From Pictodentalium vernedei (taxonomy: Eukaryota; Mollusca; Scaphopoda; Dentaliida; Dentaliidae): a stretch of 64,000 bases of DNA. Positions 45,558 through 55,779 of this stretch are shown here, in pieces (positions within the stretch are counted from its first letter, which is position 1; each line of letters opens with the position of its first letter). The stretch lies in assembly GCA_031216915.1 (NCBI GenBank), contig CM062296.1, positions 62,857,084 through 62,921,083 of the forward strand, given 5' to 3'. The notes under the pieces are model-generated. The model searched no databases and was not told the DNA's origin. It was given only the letters and a program-made list of their open reading frames with translations. The translations under genes and the position numbers were made by a program.

Positions 45558-47237
45558 TTAACATGCCTTGAAGTGAGGTGTCCACCAGAAAGGATTCTTA
45601 TTAATAATACAGAATGTAACAACTTGGTAAAATTTTCAAATACCTTTCGTTTTGTGGTAGGAGTAAAGTTTGTGTTACAAAATGCTGAAAAACTGATGCC
45701 GTGGTCTGGTCAATTTTGGAGTGATCTTGGGAACCATATTAAAAAGTACCTAGACTCTTCTCTCCCAGGTTCAGACATCGATCTGTCTGCAAGTGCCTAT
45801 GGTTTCAGCAATCAGTCACTTGCGTTTGTAGAAGTGAATTTGATGGTAAGTCCACGCAACCTATATCTCAACTTAAACCATATAGAGAAAGACTTAATAT
45901 CACTACAACATGATAAGTTTATTTACTCTAGCAATGAATCACTCACAGCCTATTCTTTTTCGACATCACTATTGCAGTCGAGGATTTGGAAGCCGAATGT
46001 CATCCTCGAACAATACATGCCTTTGAAGTGGAACGAAGTGTTTGTTTTGATAAGCAGAAAAGTATACACATTTTCTCAACGCTCGCGTGGTTTGGACCCT
46101 TATTTTTTCCGGGATGAAGTCATAGTTTCTCCAATGGCACGCTGCCCCAGAATAGAACTCTCAGAAGGGGAATTTACGGAAAGCAAACTCGATGTACGTC
46201 ACTATAAAGGACGACATCTTATCGAAGGAGAGCACTATCAGCGTCTAAACCTTTCACATATAGAAATATGTTCTGACATTTTTCTCAGAATAATGGAAGA
46301 AGAAAAAGTGAAGCAACAAACAGAAACTGAACTTGAAGAACAAATTGTATTAATTATTTCAAAGATTCTGATTACGATATCCAATGTTTGTTTGATAATT
46401 TCGTTTTTAACATATTGTTTTTTCACCTCTCTTCGTACTCTTCCAGGTAAGAACAATATGGCATTGATATTTCACTTGTTTGGTGCCCAAGTTTTTACAG
46501 AATATTTTTATATATCATCTAACTCAATACTTTGTAAGTTTCTTGGCATAATAATTCACTATTTGTGGTTAGCAACATTTGGTTGGATGAATATATGCTG
46601 CTATCATATGTTTCGCTTGTTTCGTAATTCGTTCAGTCGTTCAACTAAAGTGTACAAATTTTGGAAATATGCCGCGGTTGTTCATGGAGCGACTCTCTGT
46701 GTTATTTCAGTTATTATAGGGGGAAGTCTGATCGCAACTACTGGGCTAGATATTGGATATGGTGAGCGATTAATTTGCTACTTGAACTCTGGTTTGCACG
46801 TTTTCTTGGGAACTGCTGTTCCTCTTTGCGTAACTGTTATTTCAAACATTGTTATGTTTATTTTGACGATGAGAGCTATGTCTAAATCGAAAATGACATC
46901 GAAAATGACAGATAAACATACCGGTAATCACAATAGTATGGTCACCTTGTATTGTAAAATGTCTACTGTTACGGGTACATTCTGGACTCTTTCCTTAGTT
47001 TCGGCATTTGTTGATATGGGCTACTTTAGTGCATTCATCGTATTTCTCAATTGTCTACAGGGAGTACTGATATTTGTATCGTTTATCTGCAATCGTAGAA
47101 TTGTCAAATTGTACAGAATTGCACTTACAAGAAGACTGAGAGGTTGCGGATTTACCATGACACTGGAAATACCAACAGAGACGACAAGCAGCACAAATAA
47201 GACATCCACAATGGCAACATCTGCGACAACAGTGTAA
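45558..47237 (+). CDS. Split family-B/adhesion-like GPCR, exon 2: juxtamembrane region, seven helices, tail
   Basis: Translation in phase 0 from 45558 gives 559 residues to the TAA at 47235-47237, or 404-962 of the spliced protein. It opens with T-C-L-E-V-R-C-P-P-E, then an ectodomain of about 260 residues and M-A-R-C-P-R-I-E-L, with no GPS autoproteolysis motif. The seven-helix part is at about 666-915, with R-T-L-P-G-K-N-N-M-A-L after TM1, W-M-N-I-C-C in TM3, V-Y-K-F-W-K-Y-A before TM4 and C-L-Q-G-V-L-I-F in TM7. The cytoplasmic end is a Ser/Thr-rich tail. The GTG upstream at 45543 belongs to the pyrimidine tract and is not a start. About half the residues in the helical part match the exon at 2-970, so the two are tandem paralogs. 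Signalling through heterotrimeric G proteins is expected for the family; the ligand is unknown. Confidence 0.88.
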   Translation, partial: LTCLEVRCPPERILINNTECNNLVKFSNTFRFVVGVKFVLQNAEKLMPWSGQFWSDLGNHIKKYLDSSLPGSDIDLSASAYGFSNQSLAFVEVNLMVSPRNLYLNLNHIEKDLISLQHDKFIYSSNESLTAYSFSTSLLQSRIWKPNVILEQYMPLKWNEVFVLISRKVYTFSQRSRGLDPYFFRDEVIVSPMARCPRIELSEGEFTESKLDVRHYKGRHLIEGEHYQRLNLSHIEICSDIFLRIMEEEKVKQQTETELEEQIVLIISKILITISNVCLIISFLTYCFFTSLRTLPGKNNMALIFHLFGAQVFTEYFYISSNSILCKFLGIIIHYLWLATFGWMNICCYHMFRLFRNSFSRSTKVYKFWKYAAVVHGATLCVISVIIGGSLIATTGLDIGYGERLICYLNSGLHVFLGTAVPLCVTVISNIVMFILTMRAMSKSKMTSKMTDKHTGNHNSMVTLYCKMSTVTGTFWTLSLVSAFVDMGYFSAFIVFLNCLQGVLIFVSFICNRRIVKLYRIALTRRLRGCGFTMTLEIPTETTSSTNKTSTMATSATTV

Positions 47238-47248
47238 TGTTTAATTAT

Positions 47249-47768
47249 GCGGAGGTGGCTCAGTGGTAGACTGTTGGATGTCTATGCTCGAAGTCCCGAG
47301 TTCGATCCCCGACCAGGACGACCCGCCTTGTGTCCTTGGGCAAGGCATTTTATCCCGGTTGCCTACATGGGGGCACGATGACGCCGTGTACTAAGGCGTA
47401 CTGCACGTCGATGGTGCACTTGTCTTCAACCGCTGTAACCAAGCGGAGCTTGACCGAATCCCACCGGCGGCAACCTCGTTATGTCCTTGGGCAAGAAACT
47501 TCACTCCCATTGCCCACATGGGGGCGCGCGGCATTGTGTCCTAAGGCGTGCTGCATGTCGATGGTGCACCTGTCTTCAACCAATTCTAAGCCTGCTTGTG
47601 TGGAGTTAGAGTGTTGAGGAGCTGACAGTTGCTCGCCGTTGCTCGGCAGTTCTCTCCGGGTACTCCGGCTTCCTCCATCCGTGAAACTGTCACGGTCATG
47701 ATTAGCCATTCGTGCATAAGTATGCGACCTGACACCAATAAATAAATAATAAATAAACAAATAAATTA
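47249..47768 (+). mobile_element. SINE dimer directly after the receptor stop codon
   Basis: The first copy has a full tRNA-like head (A box TGGCTCAGTGG, B box GAGTTCGATCCCC) and half a body to about 47455. A second copy joins there in mid-head (AATCCCACCGGCGGCAACC) and runs to the end with a (TAAA)n tail. It begins only 11 bases after the TAA at 47237. Its tail holds the first AATAAA signals downstream of the gene. Confidence 0.88.
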
Positions 47769-48062
47769 TGTGCAGTTTTGAGGGCCATAGTCGGGGCCAT
47801 CACGCGTGGTGGAACACGAAATGATGAAACTGTAAAGGTTATTTTTCCACCCACCTCCTTCCTTCTGCGATACCAACGATCCGGCTGAAACGTTGTGGTG
47901 GGACGTGCATATCTCCCACATACCACAGAAACCAAACTCATACCTTCGTAAATCAAAACTTAATACATTTTTTTTTGTCGCCTCAATGCCTCAGTCTTGT
48001 TTTATGCAGAATAACTAACATTTTCCAAGTATATACCTGCTATAGAATAAATGATCAGTTTC
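47769..48062. other. Spacer
   Basis: Nothing recognised. Confidence 0.35.
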
Positions 48063-48299
48063 GTAAACCCTTTAAGTCCTGGTAGTATCATCCATGTCAG
48101 TACCATGGCTGTAATTGGAAGAGTTCATATTCATTATTTGGGGGTAGAGCAATTAGTATTTTCAGCGTGCAGCCCCAAGGCTGCACGTTGAAAATATTGA
48201 TTGGACTACCCCACACATTCACTTATCATCCATCCTATTCAATGAGATTATGACGTATCATGTTCCATAAAAGCGGCCTCTCGAGTTCAAAGGGGTTAA
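48063..48299. mobile_element. TTAA MITE with GTGCAGCC hairpin, copy 3
   Basis: The right flank is TTAA (48296-48299); the left is mutated to GTAA. The core GTGCAGCCCCAAGGCTGCAC is flanked by GGGGTAGAGCAATTAGTATT and complement. Confidence 0.85.
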
Positions 48300-48591
48300 G
48301 CTTCACTGATGTGGGGTTTGAATATTAATTAATCATGTATCATTCGGAATACAGAGGTGGTACACTCGTGAGAATAAATTTCATTCAGAAATGTTTTCAG
48401 TTATTTTCCAGGACGTTAGTGAGCAATTACCTTCGATGCGTGCCCACTTAGGCCCTATGGAGTACCGGGGTTCGATTCGATTCATGCTGATTCGAAACTT
48501 TTCGAACCGTCGAGTTCTCAAAATTGTACCAAGTGTCCCCTTCTTCTATCATCAGGATGTTTGATTATTTTGCCGTTTTAGGGGGTTTAAC
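48300..48591. other. Spacer
   Basis: Nothing recognised. Confidence 0.35.
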
Positions 48592-48752
48592 GACACTTTC
48601 GACAGGGTCGCCTCGTGTCGGACAGTTTTACGGGTGATGGAAGCCAGAGTATCCGGAGAGAACTACTGAGCAGCGGCCAGCACCTCTCGGACACCCCATC
48701 GTACTAACTCCACACAACCAGAGTTGAAGACAAATATAACGTCGACGTAATT
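48592..48752 (-). mobile_element. SINE 3'-half fragment
   Basis: The minus strand gives the GTTGAAGACAAA-to-tail part of the body: the CTCTCCGGATACTCTGGCTT block, CATCACCCGTAAAACTGTCC and CGAAAGTGTCGTTAAACCCC. The head is absent. Confidence 0.78.
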
Positions 48753-48875
48753 TTGACTGATTGCCCTTTCAGCAGCTTCAAGAATGATGAATGCACCTGT
48801 AAAGATATTTGTAAATACACAGAACAACACATATTTATTGATCTACATCACACATTTACGTCGCATCCAAGTTCC

Positions 48876-49113
48876 TTAACTCTTTACCTAACATGAAAAG
48901 CAGACGACACTTGCAAAAAAAATTCTTGAATAACTAATTTTTTTTCATTTTTTGTCTCAAAAACATAGGTTATGACCCCTCATTGGATCGAGCTCGGCGA
49001 AGGGTCATAACCTATGTTTTCGAGACAAAAAATAAAAAAATAATGAAAATTAATTGGCGATTTTTGAGAATAGCGCTGGCCGGTTTTGGCCGTTACGTTG
49101 GGTAACTGATTAA
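48876..49113. mobile_element. piggyBac-like TTAA MITE with shortened centre
   Basis: TTAA occurs at both ends. The arms CTCAAAAACATAGGTTATGA...GGGTCATAACCTATGTTTTC are intact, but the centre is reduced to GAGCTCGGCGA, one half of the GAGCTCG palindrome being lost. Confidence 0.88.
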
Positions 49114-49176
49114 TGAAATTATGACATATCAGGTTCCTTGACGGTAAAGGCGACCTCTCAGTTTCAAAAGGTTAAA
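49114..49176. mobile_element. Right-hand fragment of the GTGCAGCC TTAA MITE
   Basis: ATTATGACATATCAGGTTCC...CAAAAGGTTAA matches the right end of the 48063 copy. It starts directly at the TTAA that ends the preceding piggyBac-like MITE. Confidence 0.65.
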
Positions 49177-49702
49177 GACCAGTCCTCCGTCAGTAAGATA
49201 GACTGGCATCTGGCCAGACCATGAACCCAAAATGATGTCGTCTTACAATTTTCGTAGTATAAAAAATATCCACCAGTAGTTTTTGGTATTTGGTGGAGAC
49301 TGCAGCTCCGTGCACGGTGTTTGCGACAGACACTCAGAATTCCCTTTTATGGCTCTCATATGATGATGTCTTATCTTTTTCACTGGTGGATCGACAAGGG
49401 TTCAACAATAAGAATTTAGTGAGAGCGAAAACACCTTGCCAGATTGAATTATTACGATTAATTCTATTTTACAATCTGTCGTGGGATGTGTTGTCTCGTT
49501 ATTTGTTAGATTTGATCTTCTTTTCCAGATTTATCAATTATCAGGCTCGGCAGATATGACTTCAAACTCGTCTGATACACGCTGATCCCGGTCGATATGA
49601 AACTCGCTAGAGTTGCGCCTTGATATATTACTCCGCGCATCCAATTTGTTTACGCTGAAAAAGTCCACCATTATTCGTCGACAGCAATCAGAAAAGTGGA
49701 GT
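49177..49702. other. Spacer
   Basis: An 89-codon open frame (49290-49559, +) has no recognisable domain. Nothing else seen. Confidence 0.35.
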
Positions 49703-49952
49703 TTAACCCTTTACCTAACATGAAAAGCAGACGACACTTGGAAATCAAATTTTTGAAGCACTAATTTTTTTTATTTTTTGGGTCAAAAAGATAGCTTATG
49801 GACCCTCATTGGAACGAGCTCGTTGGGCTCGTTCCAATGAGGTGTCATAAACTATGTTTTTGTTACAACAAACGAAATGGTAATAAAAATTGAATGGAGA
49901 ATATTGTGAATATCGCTGGCCGGTTTTGGCTGTACGTTGGGTAAAGGGTTAA
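49703..49952. mobile_element. piggyBac-like TTAA MITE, left member of a joined pair
   Basis: TTAACCCTTTACCTAACA is at 49703 and TACGTTGGGTAAAGGGTTAA at the right. The core is GGAACGAGCTCGTTGGGCTC. Confidence 0.88.
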
Positions 49953-50164
49953 CCCTTTACCCAACGTAACGGCCAAAACCGGCCAGCGCTATTCTCAAAA
50001 ATCGCCAATTAATTTTCATTATTTTTTTTCATTTTTTGTCTCAATGAGCTCGTTCCAACGAGGGGTCATAACCTATGTTTTTGACACTAAAAATGAAAAA
50101 AAATAGTTATTCAAGATTTTTTTTGGCAAGTGTCGTCTGCTTTTCATGTTAGGTAAAGGGTTAA
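49949..50164. mobile_element. piggyBac-like TTAA MITE, right member sharing one TTAA
   Basis: It starts in the same TTAA (49949-49952) that ends its neighbour and runs, in reverse orientation, to TTAA at 50161. The left core arm is deleted (TCTCAATGAGCTCG), so only one half of the hairpin remains. Confidence 0.88.
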
Positions 50165-50551
50165 TAGACATAAAGGGGAATTTGGAGCTGCATTTTTGTA
50201 TGGTGAGGAATTAATTTTGTCTTAAGGATTAAGTAGATAAAAAAAGAAAAAAAAAACACAGTTGTACGCAACAATCAACCAAAATAAAGATTTAAAATTG
50301 TATGCGGAAGTTCGCAGAGGTGGGGTGGAGGTGAAGGGGGTTAGTTCAGCTCTCTTAACGTCGCGGCATCCCTATTGTTTGAACTAGCAGAAGAGGAGAC
50401 TTGTGACTGTGTGAAAAGAATAAGACAAAAACAATAACACACTGTCAGTAAACTGTGACAGATTTGAGAACATTTTGTAATTATGTTTCTTGCATTAATA
50501 AATGAAGGGGTTATTACTTGACTAGTTTCATGTTGGGTGAGACATCAGCCC
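50165..50551. other. Spacer
   Basis: Nothing recognised. Confidence 0.35.
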
Positions 50552-50902
50552 TCGGTAGAGCACGTTAGCTCAGTTGGGCTGCAAATCGAAAGGTTGACGG
50601 TTCGATCCCCTCCAGGTGAAACTGCGTTGTGTCCTTGGTCAAGACATTTAATCCCGATTATCCACGAGGGGACACGGTGGTGCCGTGCACTAGGGCGTAC
50701 TGCACATCGATGGTGCATTTGGAGTCAACTAATGCTAACATGATTGTGTAGAGTTAGATCGCTGAGGAGTATGACAGTTGCTCGCCGCTGCTCAGTGGTT
50801 CTCATTGGGTATTCTGGCTTCCTCCACCCGTAAAACCGCCCGACGCGAGGTGACCCTGGCGGGCCGAAAGTGTCGTTAAACCCCAATAAATAAATAATAA
50901 AT
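50552..50902 (+). mobile_element. SINE, tRNA-headed, full length
   Basis: The head contains GTTAGCTCAGTTGG and GGTTCGATCCCCTCC, and the body is complete. The 3' end CCGAAAGTGTCGTTAAACCC is followed by CAATAAATAAATAATAAA. Confidence 0.88.
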
Positions 50903-51291
50903 CAACACTCGGTAACTTCACAATAGCCTTCGACCTCCTGTAGCAGGCTGATATGATGTTATTCTGGCAGAAATCTCGGCCGATATGAACTGACCATGTA
51001 ATAATCCCTAATTGTCGAAGACATAACTTGCATACTGATTTGAAAAAACTGTGTGGCTTTTAAAAATGGTGCATCTTATCATATAAATAAGTCGAGTGTA
51101 CAGTAGCGCCGCGAAGATGACCTATTGGGGGCGGGTGGAGGTATTGGTGCACTCCAAAAATGACCTTTGGCGCGGGGGTGTGGGTGTGGGTAGGGTGCAA
51201 ATGTGATTTATTTGCCTGTGATGGCCCATGTCACGACTGACAAAATAGTTCAATGATGCTGTTATAGTAGCTGGTAGAGTCAGTTGCCTTA
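50903..51291. other. Spacer
   Basis: G-rich around 51125-51195. Nothing else recognised. Confidence 0.35.
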
Positions 51292-51722
51292 CACTGCAAA
51301 AAAATATAGGTTCTCTTCAGAACCAAAACTGGTTCTAATCTTGTCCCTGAGATGGAACCAGCTCTGTTCAAACAGTATTTATTTCAAATCAAATAAATTT
51401 ACCAAGATTAGCATTCAATTTTAACAGAATATTACATGAACTGAAGTAGATTCAGCACGAAACTTGGAGCTTATTCAACGCAGTCGCCAAACATTTTGAA
51501 ACAAAGGAGATATGAACAGTTGGCATATCGAACCAGTTTTGGTTCTGAAAAGAACCAAAACTGGTTCGATATGCCAACTGTTCATATCTCCTTTGCTTAA
51601 TAATGATTTGAGACAACCTGGTATGAGTTCTAAACTTACGGCTGAAACCCCCCTCAATTCTGTTAATATTTAATGTTAATCTTTATAAATTTAATTGATT
51701 TGAAACCTATATTTTTGCAGTG
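51292..51722. mobile_element. TA-flanked foldback MITE with CACTGCAAAAA ends, 431 bp
   Basis: CACTGCAAAAAAATATAGGTT is at the left and its near-complement ATATTTTTGCAGTG at the right, each flanked by TA. The core 51502-51595 is a near-perfect 94-bp palindrome (CAAAGGAGATATGAACAGTT) centred on GGTTCTGAAAAGAACC. The same AACCAAAACTGGTTC words also sit near the left end. Confidence 0.85.
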
Positions 51723-51969
51723 TATAGTTCAAAACCACAATGCTTCTTGGAACTTTATTCGTGCATAAAGAAAATATGCAATGGTAGTCGCGATGTAATT
51801 TCTTATTCAATTTGCACGTACCGTATTCCAAACCGATCCTGATGGTCCCCCAGTTGTCCGAACTGGGTACCGCCCATTTGTATGATCGACTGTAATGTGT
51901 GACATAAGCACTACTGTCGTATCTAAGTACATGATTACGAACAAGAGAGAATCAATAGACAAGAGTTCA

Positions 51970-52062
51970 CTGCTCGGATTCGAGTACGATTGTTATCCTC
52001 GAGTGGGGCGCGCGGATTATTTAACGAGGCGTTATGATAAAATCGTACTCGAATCCGAGCAG
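51970..52062. repeat. 93-bp palindrome
   Basis: The arm CTGCTCGGATTCGAGTACGA and its exact complement enclose a looser centre with ATTATTTAACGAGG. Confidence 0.82.
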
Positions 52063-52404
52063 TCAGCTTTTGTATTTATTTATTTTCTCCTTATTTGTTA
52101 ACCCAAAACAATCCTTAATAATTGATTCCCTGGTTACTTTCAAAACATGTCCAAACAAACCAGTCCGTCATTGCTGAAAGTGGAATACGATACTGGGAGT
52201 TATATACCATATTCGGCGAGTGTGAGTGGAAATGCGGTTTTGTTTTGGGGGAAGAAAAACGATTGAAAATAAAACAAACACTTACATCTATATTCCAGTT
52301 CCCTCTTGTTAAATTATTATGTGTCGAGGGTGGTGGGGGGGGGGTTGACCTACTTCCATGTGGAAAAATGATCAGCTAAAGCTGGATTGCGAAGCACCAT
52401 TTCT

Positions 52405-52739
52405 CCCCCCCCCCCCCCCCCCCCCCACTGTGTGTGTAACATACGTCTGTCCAGGGTGAGATAGCAGGGAGAGACAGATGTACCCCACCCCACTCACGTG
52501 ACGTTATACATTTATAACGTTATTATGACGTTATGCATATCGTATCAGTTTTTTGCTACAACTAAATTCATATTGACGTCATCAGAATGCCGTGTGATCA
52601 AAGTTGGATGCTTTAAAACTCTTTAAACCCCAAGATGCCACCGTTCCTAATTGATTTCGTGGTATATACCTTTGGTATATACATAACTTTTGCATGCTCT
52701 TTCCGATGGTGTCATTAGTTTTTCAAAACAACGAATACC
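52405..52739. repeat. Dispersed repeat, copy 2, starting in a C22 tract
   Basis: It matches 4330-4607 with an extra segment near 52455-52510. It begins in the longest homopolymer of the window, 22 C at 52405-52426. Confidence 0.75.
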
Positions 52740-52817
52740 AAATGAGTTGATTATATCAGCACGTGACCGCCGATTACCTCTGGCTAACGTAACCGCTGTA
52801 TGGTAGGGGGAGAAAAA

Positions 52818-52969
52818 TAATCCCTGATGGGTACGGGTGTGGGATGGGAAAATCTCACCCTCGGGACAAGATATTTGGTCCAGACACTCGGCAAGCCTCG
52901 TGTCTGGCCCAAATATCTTGCCCTCGGGTGAGATTTTCCCATCCCACACCCGTACCCATCAGGGATTAT
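52818..52969. repeat. 152-bp near-perfect palindrome
   Basis: TAATCCCTGATGGGTACGGG, GGGATGGGAAAATCTCACCC and CAAGATATTTGG are mirrored. The centre is ACTCGGCAAGCCTCGTG. Only about two mismatches were seen in the outer arms. Confidence 0.92.
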
Positions 52970-53103
52970 AATAGTCCCAGCTCCTTTTCACAATCCGGAT
53001 AAAAACAAAACAACCTCCCTATTGAGCTCGTGAATAATATCGTCAATTGAAACATTATTTACAATACAACGAACGGATCTGCGTTTGTTTTCTTCACTGT
53101 CAG

Positions 53104-53231
53104 GTACGTGTACAAATTTAGCATCAGAGTCGATCTGCAGTTTCTTGGGAGATATAACGTAGAATCGAAGACGAGTCCTTAACTTCTGTAGAAACAAAAG
53201 TGAGACTCTGATACTAAATTTGTACATGTAC
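53104..53231. repeat. Imperfect palindrome
   Basis: GTACGTGTACAAATTTAGCA pairs with CTAAATTTGTACATGTAC, and CAGAGTC pairs with GACTCTG. The inner part is diverged. Confidence 0.65.
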
Positions 53232-54055
53232 ATGGTGGTGAAGACAAGTTATTCTTCCGACACATCCCATAAATCGTTTGAAAAATTCATATGTACAAAC
53301 AATTTCTGACGAGTTACATTGTACATGAATGAAATCATCGATTTTAACAACTGTGGGGCGTGCTAGAAATATTGCCAGCAAGTCACCCATTCGTTGTCAC
53401 TGCTTTTGGCAAGTATAATGCTGAGGAATTTGTGCTTATTTTGAACACTTTCTATATGTTGATTATTGATGTATTTTACAATTCACAACTGCATTTATGT
53501 TTCCATTTAAATTAGTACGGTGATTGTAAATAAGAATAGATTTGTATTTTAAGGTGAAAAATCTTTCATTAATTTGGTCAATGATACATCTTGATGGACG
53601 GGGTATGCAGGCCGAGACACTGTTGTAAAGCTCTGAGCAGCTTTCTCGGTATGTTGAATAGGATGCCATACAGAATATATTGGATTTTTTTCTGGGATTT
53701 TTTGTGTATTTTTAATTGAAAGAAATTTAAAAGTATCATTGTTTTTAATGTTGTACTTTCTTATCAAACATTTTGGCCATGCAATTGATGTACATTCCGT
53801 ACACAACTGTAATACCGGAACACTTACATCTCATCGGCCTATTTATATAGTAACACTCTCTAACTGTTAAATCATCAGACTAATTTCACGATAATAACCA
53901 GCGTATATGCGTGTACACAATCACAAATGCCTTACAATGCTTCAACATCATTGTTAGCTGATTGTGCAGGCAGCCAACAATGATGTAGAAACACTGCCAA
54001 GATAAATGCTGCCTAGCTGTCGAGTAGTTTTCAAAGAGGAATAGTCATTGGACAG
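53232..54055. other. Spacer
   Basis: A short hairpin (CAACATCATTGTTAGCTG mirrored by GCCAACAATGATGT) lies at about 53941-53990. Open frames on the minus strand at 53463-53806 show no recognisable domain. Confidence 0.35.
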
Positions 54056-54403
54056 GGGGCGCGGTGGCTCAGTTGGTAGAGATGCAGACTGCAAGCCGAG
54101 AGGTCCTCTGTTCGAATCCTACCTGCGGCAAGACACTTCACCCCCCCCCCCCCAACCTTTTGCCAATAGGGGAATGGTGACATTATTACTAAGGCGTACT
54201 GCACGTCGATGGTGCACCTGTTTTCAACCAATGCTAACCCTGATTGCTTGTAGTTAGTATGTTAGTGAGCTGACAGTTGTCCGCCGTTGCTTGGTGATTA
54301 TCTCCGTGTTCTCTGGCTGCCTCCACACGTAAAACTGTCGTGGTTATGATTAGTTATTGTGCAGATATATATGACCTTAAACCCCAATAAGTAAATGAAT
54401 AAT
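54056..54403 (+). mobile_element. SINE, tRNA-headed, with C13 insertion
   Basis: The head GCGCGGTGGCTCAGTTGGTA and GTTCGAATCCTACC are intact. After GACACTTCA the expected body is replaced by 13 C (54141-54153), and the body then continues to CCTTAAACCCCAATAAG. Confidence 0.88.
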
Positions 54404-54587
54404 ACTCATGAGGCAGCTTTTCAAACCAACATAAAAGTAGCTGTTTGTTCCTGTTGGGGGAACGTAAGAGCTAATCATTCATTCATTCTGAGATCTCAAA
54501 TTCAATCGGCAGTTTGAAGACCGGTTACAATTAGTTTTCTTCTCAAAGGATTATGATAATTCTTTAATTGTATTAGTTAGTGCATTC

Positions 54588-54827
54588 TCAACCCTTTGAA
54601 CTCTAGTGGTATCTTCCATGCCAGTTCAATGGCAGCAATTCGAAGAGTCCATATTCATTATTTGGAGTATACCAATCAATATTTTCAACGTGCAGCCCCA
54701 AGGCTGCACGTTGAAAATATTGATTGGTCTACCCCACACATTTACTGAACAGCCATCCTATTTAATGACGTTATGACGTATCATGTTGCTGGCCGGAACA
54801 AACAGCCGCTAGGGTTCGAAGGGTTAA
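54588..54827. mobile_element. TTAA MITE with GTGCAGCC hairpin, copy 4
   Basis: The right flank is TTAA and the left is mutated to TCAA. ACCAATCAATATTTTCAACG and complement, with GTGCAGCCCCAAGGCTGCAC at the centre, give a perfect hairpin of about 70 bases. Confidence 0.88.
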
Positions 54828-55403
54828 ACTCCGACGCAGGAAATAAAAATCGTTTGACTCATCGATACGCTTTGTATTTAATGTAATTCCAGATCCAATG
54901 GACATTTATTATAAGACAATATCTTTCTAATGTTATATGACATCCACCAATACGCCATTAACGTCACTGCAGTTTGCTAATTACTTGTGTCCCGTCAGAA
55001 AGCAAGAGCATCAGGTTTTCCAAATCCATTGCAAGCTTTTCACAAACGAGGTTCCCGTGACATCACTGATGAGATGAGATTTTCAAGGCGATACGTTTGC
55101 AAAACAAAAACAAAAACTCCAGTGACTCTTCGCTGGACATTTTGGAAGAACATTCTATAGTTTTTTTTCTTAACCTACCGGATGTTGTATAATACTTGTA
55201 TTCAAATTTTCAAATTATATCTGGTGTTATAGTATAAATAAATTAGTACAGCATGTAGTTGATGTAGGTTGTCAAATGCCTTCTTGTTGACGTGACTGGG
55301 GACAATATTACAGAGCTTCTTCAATTGTGTTTCGTACAATTGTATTTTCTACATATTAATATAACTGGCTAAAAGGAGTCATTACCATCCTTTTAAAAGG
55401 CAT
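54828..55403. other. Spacer
   Basis: Nothing recognised. Confidence 0.35.
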
Positions 55404-55736
55404 GGCTCTTTGCTTATTACCACATTGCAATATCTTTGAAATACTAATGGTCAATTTCAACCCATTTAAAGTCATATCTTGAAAATTCAATTCAAGAAAA
55501 TACAAAGTAGATATGGCTCTTTGCTAACTGCCACATTGCAATATCTTTGAAATACTAATGGTCAATTTCAACCCATTTAAAGTCATAACTAGAAAATTAA
55601 ATTCTAGAAAATATAAAGAAGATATGTTTCTTTGCTAATTGCCACATTGCAATATCTTTGAAACACTAATGGTCAATTTCAACCCATTTAAAGTCATATC
55701 TAGAAAATTCAATTCTAGAAAATATAAAGTTTTACA
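55404..55736. repeat. Tandem repeat, three units of 111 bp
   Basis: Units start at 55404, 55515 and 55626 (GGCTCTTTGC or GTTTCTTTGC). Each contains CACATTGCAATATCTTTGAA, AACCCATTTAAAGTCATA and a small hairpin CTAGAAAATTCAATTCTAG. Divergence between units is a few per cent. Confidence 0.93.
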
Positions 55737-55779
55737 GTATTTCTCCCCTGGTCAGCTATAAAAAACAAGATGTGAAGTG

